Below, one piece after another: positions 57,299 to 64,000 of a stretch of DNA of 64,000 nucleotides (the stretch's first letter is position 1; each line of letters opens with the position of its first letter). Made by a program: the position numbers and the translations under genes. This stretch comes from Hydrogenophaga flava NBRC 102514 (GTDB lineage: Bacteria; Pseudomonadota; Gammaproteobacteria; Burkholderiales; Burkholderiaceae_C), in the NCBI RefSeq assembly GCF_001571145.1, contig NZ_BCTF01000004.1, forward strand, positions 1 to 64,000. Reading direction: 5' to 3'. The notes under the pieces are model-generated. The model was not told where the DNA came from. It ran no database searches and saw only the letters and a list, made by a program, of their open reading frames with translations.

Positions 57299-57589
57299 TC
57301 ACCGCACCACAGCACCGGCTTTGCTCGGCGCTGCAGCGGGCGCCGCCCCGCTCTGCAACAGCGCCGCCTCGAAGCGCGCCAGTTCCTCGTCCAGCGTGCC
57401 GCGGCTGCGGAAATGGCGCCCGGCCTGGCCGTACCAGTACTCGGCGTCCTCCAGATCCCCCTCCACGATGTGCACGATGCCGTGCAGCCAGGCGCCCAGG
57501 GGCGAGCTGTCGTACTGGACGAGGTTGTGTGCCTCGGTCCAGCGACCGGCGCGCAAGTGCAGCAGAACGTCCTGAAGGGTGTTCATCAT
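57299..57589 (-). CDS. Small conserved-looking hypothetical protein
   Basis: 96 residues beginning MMNTLQDVLLHLRAGRWTEAHNLVQYDSSPLGAWLHGIVHIVEGDLEDAEYWYGQAGRHF. The central helical part looks like one TPR-type hairpin pair. An AAGGATT ribosome site precedes the ATG at 57589. I know similar small proteins from related bacteria but cannot give a function. It ends near the tRNA terminator. Confidence 0.75.
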   Translation of the reverse strand: MMNTLQDVLLHLRAGRWTEAHNLVQYDSSPLGAWLHGIVHIVEGDLEDAEYWYGQAGRHFRSRGTLDEELARFEAALLQSGAAPAAAPSKAGAVVR

Positions 57590-57627
57590 GGAATCCTTTC
57601 AAGGGGCATTGTGCGGTCTGGCGCCCG

Positions 57628-58263
57628 TCAATCCGCCTGGATCTGCCGCAGCAGCTGTTCGACGTCGCCATACAACGCGTTGCCGCCCAGCAGGCGCTGG
57701 CCCGTGGCGCCGTGCACCACCAGCCCCGGAACCCCTTGCGCACCCAGAGACCGCATCAGCCGCCGGGCCTGCTGAAGCCGCGACGCGTTGCGCTCCCGCA
57801 GCGCGAGATCCGGCTCGGCCACCTGGTCGGCGACACCTTCCAGCCCCATCCGGCGCAACACCGCTTCCACCACCTGGGCGCTGCCGGTGTCCAGGCCGTC
57901 CACGTAGCGGGCTTCCTGCAGCACCCTGAGCACCTCCAGCTCGCGCACCGGCTCGGACTCGGCGACCGCTGTGAGCGCCAGTGTCATGGCCGACGAATCG
58001 AATGCGCCGCCGTGCCGCCCCAGCACGTTCTGGCGGTAGGCCTCGGTGAAGCGCTGCCCGGTCAGACTGGCGATGCGCTGGTCATTGGCCCAGGCGAACG
58101 CGGCGAAGGACGCGTCCATGCGCTGTCCGCTGCCAGCAAACAGGCCGGTCGGTGCCAGTGCCAGCTGGATGTCGGGGTGTTGCGCCAGCGCCCCGATCAC
58201 CGGCGAGGCGCCGTAGCACCAGCCGCACAGCGGGTCGAACAGGTAGGTGACGGTGGTGCGCAT
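57628..58263 (-). CDS. DsbA-family thioredoxin-fold protein
   Basis: 211 residues, no signal peptide, so cytoplasmic. The redox motif CGWC is at residues 13-16 (FDPLCGWCYGASPVI), with the cis-Pro segment GVPGLVV near the end, placing it in the DsbA/FrnE-like group of disulfide oxidoreductases. It lies 11 bases downstream of the MBL-fold gene on the same strand, so the two are likely co-transcribed. Confidence 0.87.
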   Translation of the reverse strand: MRTTVTYLFDPLCGWCYGASPVIGALAQHPDIQLALAPTGLFAGSGQRMDASFAAFAWANDQRIASLTGQRFTEAYRQNVLGRHGGAFDSSAMTLALTAVAESEPVRELEVLRVLQEARYVDGLDTGSAQVVEAVLRRMGLEGVADQVAEPDLALRERNASRLQQARRLMRSLGAQGVPGLVVHGATGQRLLGGNALYGDVEQLLRQIQAD

Positions 58264-58274
58264 GGTTCAGATCC

Positions 58275-59141
58275 TCACCACTTCATCTCGCCCTTGTTGA
58301 CCTTGGCGCCGATGTCCAGCGACAAGGCGCCGTCGGTCAGCTGCGGATAGGCCTTCTTCATGGCGTCGATCAGTTCGGCGCTGCCCTTGCTCGCGACCAG
58401 GTTCTTCTCGAAGGTCTGCAGGTAGTCCCTGGTGAAGCCGATGGCGCTGGCGTCCACCGCCGTGCCAGCCTTCATGTGACCGGGCACCACCAGCACGGGC
58501 TTGAGCGCGGCCATCTCATCCAGCTGGGCCACCCAGGCGGCGCGCTCGGCGGCGCTTTGTGTGTCGGCGGTCCAGACGTGCATGCCACCGAACACACCGA
58601 TGTTGCCCACCACCGCCTGGATCGACGGAATCCAGGCGTAGGGGCGGTGGGCCAGCAGGCCTTGCGTGCCGCGGATCTCGATGACCTGGCCTTCCAGCGT
58701 CAGGCTGTTGCCTTCCAGCGCGCGCGGCGTCACCGGCTTGCGCGGCGCGTTGGCGCCCATCTTCGGACCCCAGAACGACAGCTTGCCGGCCATCTTGGCG
58801 CTCAGCTTTTCCAGCACGGCGGGCGTGGTCACGACGTCGGCCTGGGGAAAGATCTCTTTCAGGGTTTCGACGCCGAAGTAGTAGTCCGGGTCGGCCTGGC
58901 TCACATAGATGGTGGTGAGCTGCTTGCCGCTGTCCAGCACGTTGACGGCGATGCGCAGCGCGTCGGCGCGGGTGAAGCCGGCGTCGATCACCATGGCCTC
59001 CTTCTCGCCATAGACCAGGGTCGAGTTGACGTTGAAGCTGCTGCCGCCGGCGTTGTAGACCTTGACGGTCAGCGGTTGTGCCGCCTGGGCGGTGGTGAAG
59101 GCGATGGCCAGCGAGGCGGCGACGAGGGTGGTGCGGATCAT
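58275..59141 (-). CDS. Exported MBL-fold protein with degenerate metal site
   Basis: 288 residues with a signal peptide (MIRTTLVAASLAIAFTTAQA). The fold is recognisable by STLVYGEKEAMVIDAGFTRADALR and a later VVPGHMK. The HxHxDH metal motif, which in relatives reads like HGDPDHYFG, is here SQADPDYYFG: the first His is Gln and the last His is Tyr. The normal dinuclear site therefore cannot form. Divergent from a LysR gene; the gap holds two AACGATCA copies (59209-59216, 59253-59260) that may be regulator sites. Confidence 0.82.
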   Translation of the reverse strand: MIRTTLVAASLAIAFTTAQAAQPLTVKVYNAGGSSFNVNSTLVYGEKEAMVIDAGFTRADALRIAVNVLDSGKQLTTIYVSQADPDYYFGVETLKEIFPQADVVTTPAVLEKLSAKMAGKLSFWGPKMGANAPRKPVTPRALEGNSLTLEGQVIEIRGTQGLLAHRPYAWIPSIQAVVGNIGVFGGMHVWTADTQSAAERAAWVAQLDEMAALKPVLVVPGHMKAGTAVDASAIGFTRDYLQTFEKNLVASKGSAELIDAMKKAYPQLTDGALSLDIGAKVNKGEMKW

Positions 59142-59264
59142 GGAAGGCTCCTGAGAGGGTGTGGGACGGTGGCGCTTTTCAGTGCTGAAGCGGACTGTAG
59201 TTTCAATAAACGATCAGATAAACCGCATAATTTGCCCATATCTGTTTCTCAAAACGATCAAATC
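59142..59264. promoter_or_regulatory. Divergent LysR-type control region
   Basis: AT-rich gap between the MBL-fold gene and the LysR gene. It holds the direct repeat AACGATCA at 59209-59216 and 59253-59260 and the inverted pair CAGATA (59215-59220) / TATCTG (59239-59244), spaced 18 bases, which fit a LysR-type binding region. Confidence 0.45.
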
Positions 59265-60158
59265 ATGGACCGACTGACCGCCATGCGGGTGTTTGTGACC
59301 GTCGCCGAAAGCGGCAGCTTCAGCGCCACCGCCGACCAGCTGGAGATGTCGCGCGCCATGGTCACGCGCTACGTCGGCGCGCTGGAGCAGTGGCTGGGCG
59401 CCCGGCTTCTGCAGCGCACCACGCGCAGCGTCACGCTCACCGACGCGGGCGAAAGCTGCCTGCGCCGCAGCCAGCAGATGCTGGCGCTGATGGAGGATGT
59501 GGAGCAGGAGACCAGCCGACACGGCACTGCCCTTCGCGGGCAATTGCGGGTGACCTGCAGCATCTCGTTCGCCTACGCGCAGTTGGCGGCGGCGCTGGCC
59601 GATTTCCTCAAACGCCACCCCCAGCTCAAGATCGATCTCAACGCCAGCGAGGGTGCGCTCAACCTGGTCGAGGCGCGCATCGACCTGGCCATCCGCATCA
59701 GCGCCGAGCCCGACCCCAGCCTGATCGGCCGGGTGCTGGCGCCCTGCGCCTCGGTGCTGGTGGCGTCGCCGGACTACCTGGCCGAGCACGGCGTGCCCCA
59801 GGCCCCGGCCGACCTGGAACACCACCGCTGCCTGAGCTTTGCCAACTTCGGCAAGAGCACCTGGGTCCTGCGCCGCGGCGATGAGCGGTGCCAGATCCAG
59901 GTGCGCAGCCAGCTCAGCGCCAACGAAGCCACCGCCTTGCTGCAAGCAGCGCTCGCGGGCGGTGGCGTGGCGCTGCAACCGACCTACCTGGCCAACCCGC
60001 ACCTGGTCGATGGCCGCCTGCAGCGGGTGCTGCCCGACTGGCAGCCGCCGGACATGGCCATCCACGCGCTCTACCCTTCGCGCAAGCATCTGTCGCCCGC
60101 GGTGCGCGCGCTGCTGGACTTTCTGGTGGAGCGGTTTGCCACCCCGAGCTGGTCGTGA
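59265..60158 (+). CDS. LysR-type transcriptional regulator
   Basis: 297 residues. HTH at about 1-60 (MDRLTAMRVFVTVAESGSFSATADQLEMSRAMVTRYVGALEQWLGARLLQRTTR), effector domain from about 90 with FAYAQLAAALADFLKRHPQLKIDL. The ATG at 59265 starts the canonical MDRLTAM pattern; upstream extension has no homology. It probably controls the divergent MBL-fold/DsbA genes. Confidence 0.92.
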   Translation: MDRLTAMRVFVTVAESGSFSATADQLEMSRAMVTRYVGALEQWLGARLLQRTTRSVTLTDAGESCLRRSQQMLALMEDVEQETSRHGTALRGQLRVTCSISFAYAQLAAALADFLKRHPQLKIDLNASEGALNLVEARIDLAIRISAEPDPSLIGRVLAPCASVLVASPDYLAEHGVPQAPADLEHHRCLSFANFGKSTWVLRRGDERCQIQVRSQLSANEATALLQAALAGGGVALQPTYLANPHLVDGRLQRVLPDWQPPDMAIHALYPSRKHLSPAVRALLDFLVERFATPSWS

Positions 60159-60317
60159 ATTCCGAGGCACGGCCCATCGCCCCGAATTCAGATATTCCTT
60201 AAGAAAATCAAGGATCTCTTAAGTTCGCGTGCGTATAGTGCCGCCTCAGCGGAGCATGCCGCCGCCACCGGCGCGGCGGGCATCGGCCCCGACACCAGGC
60301 GAATCGGGGGGAGATCC

Positions 60318-61934
60318 ATGGCCACCACCGCACCAGCGACCACACACCGCTTGCCCGCCGTGCGGGACCTGCTGCGTTCCAACACCCTGTGGCTCTGGCT
60401 GATCGTTGCGGCGGGCACCGCCTTGCGCCTGCAGCAGTTCGTCTTCAACCGCTCCTTCTGGCACGACGAAACCCTGCTGGCCACGGCCTTTGTGGACCAC
60501 GGCTTCGCGCAACTGGTCTTTGAACCGCTGGCCAACAACCAGGCGGCCCCGGTAGGGTATCTGGTGCTGGTGAAGCTGGTCACCATCCTCCTGGGCACCC
60601 ACGAATGGACGCTGCGCCTGGTGTCCCTGCTCTTTGGCCTGGCGACACTGCCGCTGGCGCTGGCCGTGGCGCGGCTGAGCTTCTCTTCCTCCGTGGCCCG
60701 CGCCACCCTGGTGGGGCTGGTGGCGGCTTCGCCGGTGCTGGTGTACTACAGCACCGAGTTCAAGCAGTACCAGGGCGACGTGCTCGGCACCCTGCTCATC
60801 CTGTGGCTGACGCTGCGCCTCAGGCCCGACCGTTGCCGCGAGGACGCGTTCTGGCTCGCGCTGGCCGGCGCGATCGGCATCTGGTGTTCGCACGCCATCG
60901 ACTTCGTGCTCGCCGGCAGTGGGCTCGCCCTCTGGCTGGAGATGGCGCGGCGCCGGGAACGTGCGGCCTGGCTCGCGGTGAACGCCGTGGGCCTGGTCTG
61001 GCTGGCCAGCTTCGTGGCCGACTACCTGGTGGCCCTGCGGTCGGTGCCGCACAACGCCTACCTCGCCGGCTTCTGGGCCACCAGCTTCGCCCCCATTCCA
61101 CCCACCTCGCTGGCCGACCTCCACTGGTTCCGGGAAGCGGCACTGGGTCTGGTGTACCTGGGCTTCCTGCAGATGGGCACGGCGTTCCGCGAGGTTCTGC
61201 CCGGCTGGTTCAGCGGCCCGGTGCACGCGCTGCTCGCCCTCACTGTGCTCGGCAGCGTGGCGCTGGCGTTCCAGCGGGTGCGGGCCGCCGCCATGGGCGC
61301 CGTCACGCTGATGGCGGTGCTGGGAGCCTCCGCGCTCCACCAGTACCCGTTCCGCGCCCGCCTGATCCTGTTTCTGGTGCCGTTCGTGTTCCTCGCTCTG
61401 GCGGCCCTGGTGCAGCAGCTGCACGAGCTGCCCCTTCGGCGGGCAGCCCCCTGGCTGGCGGCGGGCCTGGCCGCTGGCGTCTTGTGGATGCCCCTGCGTC
61501 TGAGCCTGCACGTCGTCCGGCACCCCCACAACTACCAGGACATCCGGGGCGCCTTGCAGTTCATCGCCGACCACCGCCAGCCCGGTGACCACGCCATGCT
61601 CAGCAGCTGGACCTACCCCGCCTACAGCTTCTACGCCCCCCGCACGGGGCTGGCCGACCTGCCCCGGTTCGTCTACCAGCCCACCATCAACGAGATCCAC
61701 AACATCCGCTCCACGGTGCGGCGCATCTGCCAGGACCCCGCCTCGGGCCGGACCTGGGTGCTGGCCACCAACCAGATCGTCGCGAACAACCAGGCGTTCC
61801 TGGACGCGCTCAACAGCCTGTCCCCTCCCCTGCAAACCGTTCCGCTGGAGGGTGGTGCCCTGTTCCTGCACGACTTCCGGCCCACGGCGTTCTGCCAGCG
61901 CTACCGCTCAACTTTGCCTCCTGCAGGCCGATAG
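60318..61934 (+). CDS. GT-C fold membrane glycosyltransferase-like protein
   Basis: 538 residues, about eleven hydrophobic segments and a soluble C-terminal part from about 400. The first periplasmic loop carries the acidic pair of the GT39/PMT (ArnT-like) group (FNRSFWHDETLLA), followed by PVGYLVLVKLV. Such enzymes move sugars from polyprenyl phosphates onto proteins or lipids outside the membrane. A GGGGGAGA site precedes the ATG at 60318. Acceptor and donor cannot be predicted. Confidence 0.8.
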   Translation: MATTAPATTHRLPAVRDLLRSNTLWLWLIVAAGTALRLQQFVFNRSFWHDETLLATAFVDHGFAQLVFEPLANNQAAPVGYLVLVKLVTILLGTHEWTLRLVSLLFGLATLPLALAVARLSFSSSVARATLVGLVAASPVLVYYSTEFKQYQGDVLGTLLILWLTLRLRPDRCREDAFWLALAGAIGIWCSHAIDFVLAGSGLALWLEMARRRERAAWLAVNAVGLVWLASFVADYLVALRSVPHNAYLAGFWATSFAPIPPTSLADLHWFREAALGLVYLGFLQMGTAFREVLPGWFSGPVHALLALTVLGSVALAFQRVRAAAMGAVTLMAVLGASALHQYPFRARLILFLVPFVFLALAALVQQLHELPLRRAAPWLAAGLAAGVLWMPLRLSLHVVRHPHNYQDIRGALQFIADHRQPGDHAMLSSWTYPAYSFYAPRTGLADLPRFVYQPTINEIHNIRSTVRRICQDPASGRTWVLATNQIVANNQAFLDALNSLSPPLQTVPLEGGALFLHDFRPTAFCQRYRSTLPPAGR

Positions 61935-61987
61935 CAAGTGTGACGAAGTCTCCGGGAACAGCCTTTCCCGGACCCGTCGGACTTGCC

Positions 61988-63136
61988 ATGAACACCCCTG
62001 CCTCCGCCGCCAACAACCCGCTGCTGGTCCTGCTGGACTTCGTGGCGAGTCCGCTGCTGCTGTTCGGCGCCGATGGCCACGTGGTGTTCACCAACCAGGC
62101 GGCCAAGGCCATGCGCTGCCGCCCCCACCTGCTGTTGGGCAGCGACCCGCAGGTCAAAGCGCTGGTGCGCGACGTGGCGGCCGGACGCACACCACCCAGC
62201 CTGGAACTGCGGGTGGAGGCCCTGTCGGACGACGGCATCGCGCGGCTGGTCTGCCGCAGCGCCCCCCGCCCCGTGGCCGGTCTGGTGCCGGTGTCGGTGG
62301 CGGTGGCCGAGGTGGATGCGCTCGACGCTTCTCCCGTCGCAGCGGCGGAGGTCGACCAGCGCCTGTCGCTGCAGCAGATCATGGAGCTGCTCAAGGCAGA
62401 GCTGCTGCCCCCCATCCAGAAGGTCACGGGCCTGCTCGAACCCTCATCGAACCCGGTGCTGGCGCAGTCGGTCCGCGACCTGCAGGAGCGGCTGGAGCGC
62501 ATGGCGGACCTGGTCAACGTGTTCGGAGAAGACGTACTCATCGGGGAAGACCGGATGCTGCTGCCCGAGCTGGTGCGCAGCACTGCGCAGGAGCTCGCGC
62601 CGCTGACCGACCCGCAGGGCGTGTCCTTTGTGATCGAAGGCGACCGCAACGACCTGCCGCCGGTGTACGGCAGCCGGCGGCTGATGCGCCGGGCGCTGTA
62701 CGAATGCCTGCACAACGCGGTGACCCAGGCCCGCCAGGGGGTTCAGAGCAGGGAGTCGGTGGCCATCTGCATCGGCTTCCGGCCGTCCGGCAACCACCTG
62801 CTGATGAACATCCACCACCTGGGCGTGCTCTCGGCCGCCGCGCTGTCGCGACACGCCGCGGCCATCTTCCGTCCCGTGGTCGACCCGAAGGGCACCGGAG
62901 GCGGCGACACCGACGCCCTGCTCATCGGCCTGCCCCTGACCCAGCGCATCCTGCAGCTGCACGGCGGCCGGCTTCGCATCGAGCAGGACAGCGCCGACGG
63001 GCTGCAGGTGATGTTGGAACTGCCCACCGGCGCACCGATGCGCAACACACACCACCTCGACATGCTGCAGGCCCAGATCTACGCCGAAGACCTGTCGAAA
63101 CTCATGGCCCGCACCCGCCGAAGGAGCCCCGCATGA
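61988..63136 (+). CDS. PAS-containing pseudo-histidine kinase
   Basis: 382 residues from the ATG at 61988 (a GTG at 61940 is also in frame). Residues about 10-110 look like a PAS domain (PLLLFGADGHVVFTNQAAKAM). The dimerisation helix aligns with HELRTPL as AELLPPI, so the phosphoacceptor His is Ala137. An ATPase-like domain follows with a partial N box (Glu239, Asn243) but a G1 box lacking its Asp and second Gly (HHLGVLS). It probably cannot phosphorylate itself. The stop overlaps the CheY-like gene by four bases. Confidence 0.78.
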   Translation: MNTPASAANNPLLVLLDFVASPLLLFGADGHVVFTNQAAKAMRCRPHLLLGSDPQVKALVRDVAAGRTPPSLELRVEALSDDGIARLVCRSAPRPVAGLVPVSVAVAEVDALDASPVAAAEVDQRLSLQQIMELLKAELLPPIQKVTGLLEPSSNPVLAQSVRDLQERLERMADLVNVFGEDVLIGEDRMLLPELVRSTAQELAPLTDPQGVSFVIEGDRNDLPPVYGSRRLMRRALYECLHNAVTQARQGVQSRESVAICIGFRPSGNHLLMNIHHLGVLSAAALSRHAAAIFRPVVDPKGTGGGDTDALLIGLPLTQRILQLHGGRLRIEQDSADGLQVMLELPTGAPMRNTHHLDMLQAQIYAEDLSKLMARTRRRSPA

Positions 63137-63516
63137 CCGCCCGCATCCTCATCGTCGACGACCAGCCCGACATCCGCAAACTGATCCGGCTCACGCTGCA
63201 GCACCTGGACGACGCCGAAGTCCATGAGGCCGACAACGGCGGCGACGGCTGGCGTCTGGCGCAGGACATCCGGCCCGACCTCATGCTGCTGGATGTGATG
63301 ATGCCCGGCGAGCTCGACGGCTACCAGGTGTGTGCCAAGGTCAAGAGCGACCCGGTGCTGGCAGGCCAGACCAAGGTCATCCTGCTGACCGCGCGCGCCC
63401 AGGCGGAAGACCAGGAACAGGGCCGCAAGGCCGGCAGCGATGCCTACCTGACCAAGGCGTTCAGCCCGCTCAAGCTGCTCGACCTGGTGGACGACATGCT
63501 GGGCCGCACGGTCTGA
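63133..63516 (+). CDS. CheY-like single-domain response regulator
   Basis: 127 residues, receiver only: Asp9-Asp10 (LIVDDQPD), phosphoacceptor Asp54 or thereabouts in LMLLDVMMPGELDG, Thr in LLTARA and Lys in YLTKAFSP. All key residues are intact, in contrast to the pseudokinase it is coupled to. The ATG overlaps the kinase stop (ATGA). Partner kinase may be the truncated sensor gene that follows. Confidence 0.92.
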   Translation: MTARILIVDDQPDIRKLIRLTLQHLDDAEVHEADNGGDGWRLAQDIRPDLMLLDVMMPGELDGYQVCAKVKSDPVLAGQTKVILLTARAQAEDQEQGRKAGSDAYLTKAFSPLKLLDLVDDMLGRTV

Positions 63517-63545
63517 CTCCCGCAACGGTGGTCGTCGGATTTCCG

Positions 63546-64000
63546 ATGAAATCGATACCCGAACTGTTCCGCCATTGGGTGGCCATGCGCTCGCTGCGCA
63601 CGCAGCTGATGACCATCGCCATCGGCCTGTGCCTGACCGCCATGGCCATCACCGTGCCGCTGTCGCTCTCCAGCGTCCAGCAGCAGACCGAACGGGAGAG
63701 CATCCAGTGGGCGCAGGCGCTGGCCAGGATGGCAGCACACGCCGCCAGCGTGCCGCTGGCGGACAACGATTTCGGCGCCCTGGACGAGGCCTTGCAGGAG
63801 GTGGTGGCCCTGCCCGGCATGCAGGCGGTCCGTGTGATGCGCCCCGGCGGGTACGAGGCCATGCGGGTGGAGCAGCGCGCGGGCGGCGACATCGTGTCTA
63901 TCCGGCCCCAAAGTGGTCTGGCCCTGCCGGTACCGGCCCGTGGTCATGCGCTGTCCGGGGAGCGCCTGCACGCGGTGGCCAGCCTGCTGACCGCCAACCG
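63546..64000 (+). CDS. N-terminal part of a membrane sensor protein (runs off the window)
   Basis: Open from the ATG at 63546 to the window edge, about 151 residues. A membrane helix (TQLMTIAIGLCLTAMAITVP) is followed by a periplasmic region (SLSSVQQQTERESIQWAQALARMAAHAASVPLADNDFGALDEALQEVV) of the kind seen in histidine kinases and diguanylate cyclases. The output domain lies beyond the window. It starts 29 bases after the CheY-like gene. Confidence 0.75.
   Translation, partial: MKSIPELFRHWVAMRSLRTQLMTIAIGLCLTAMAITVPLSLSSVQQQTERESIQWAQALARMAAHAASVPLADNDFGALDEALQEVVALPGMQAVRVMRPGGYEAMRVEQRAGGDIVSIRPQSGLALPVPARGHALSGERLHAVASLLTAN

Overview
The window looks like chromosome from a high-GC betaproteobacterium of the order Burkholderiales, most likely family Comamonadaceae (Hydrogenophaga/Acidovorax-like). 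The indications are dense high-GC coding, several Bug-type (TctC) periplasmic binding proteins, a five-gene urea ABC transporter, and two copies of a GC-rich intergenic hairpin element that I recall from this family. I placed it by pattern recognition only.

Layout. (1) 1-7.8 kb: purine/ureide breakdown (PuuE allantoinase, a UraD-AllC fusion, an M20 peptidase), a MaeB-type malic enzyme and an NCS2 xanthine/uracil permease. (2) 8.1-12.1 kb: an NMT1-type ABC transporter, a guanine/cytosine-deaminase-like enzyme and the urease accessory gene ureD, apparently one operon. (3) 12.2-19.5 kb: a TPR protein with a degenerate receiver domain, then the urea ABC transporter urtABCDE on the minus strand. 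(4) 19.6-23.9 kb: a small Bug/hydrolase/DUF3237 cluster with a divergent LysR regulator and an EamA exporter. (5) 23.9-43.7 kb: a large hexuronate/aldarate island: ketoglutarate semialdehyde dehydrogenase, GntR regulator, uronate dehydrogenase, lactonases, TRAP transporter, dehydratases of several families, KdgD, Bug proteins and an epimerase. (6) 43.7-50.0 kb: an overlapping three-gene minus-strand set made of a nucleobase permease fused to a hybrid histidine kinase, a LuxR-type response regulator and a 597-codon protein of unknown function with lower GC. (7) 50.1-57.1 kb: ureA, a frameshifted hupE/ureJ, ureB, an antisense surface lipoprotein, and ureCEFG. (8) 57.1-64 kb: tRNA-Ser(UGA), small enzymes, a LysR regulator, a GT-C membrane protein, a pseudokinase/CheY pair and the start of another sensor.

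How the parts fit. Purine bases would enter through the NCS2 (and perhaps ABC) transporter, be broken down through allantoin and allantoate to urea, and be split by urease; external urea would enter through UrtABCDE. Hexuronates would be oxidised by Udh, opened by lactonases, dehydrated by GudD/GarD/TalrD-like enzymes, converted by KdgD to ketoglutarate semialdehyde and oxidised to 2-oxoglutarate.

The most unusual things are the permease-kinase system beside ureA, the urease genes split across about 38 kb, and two sets of palindromic operator candidates that tie separate operons together. No CRISPR array, insertion sequence or integrase was seen. No stretch above 300 bases lacks a gene.
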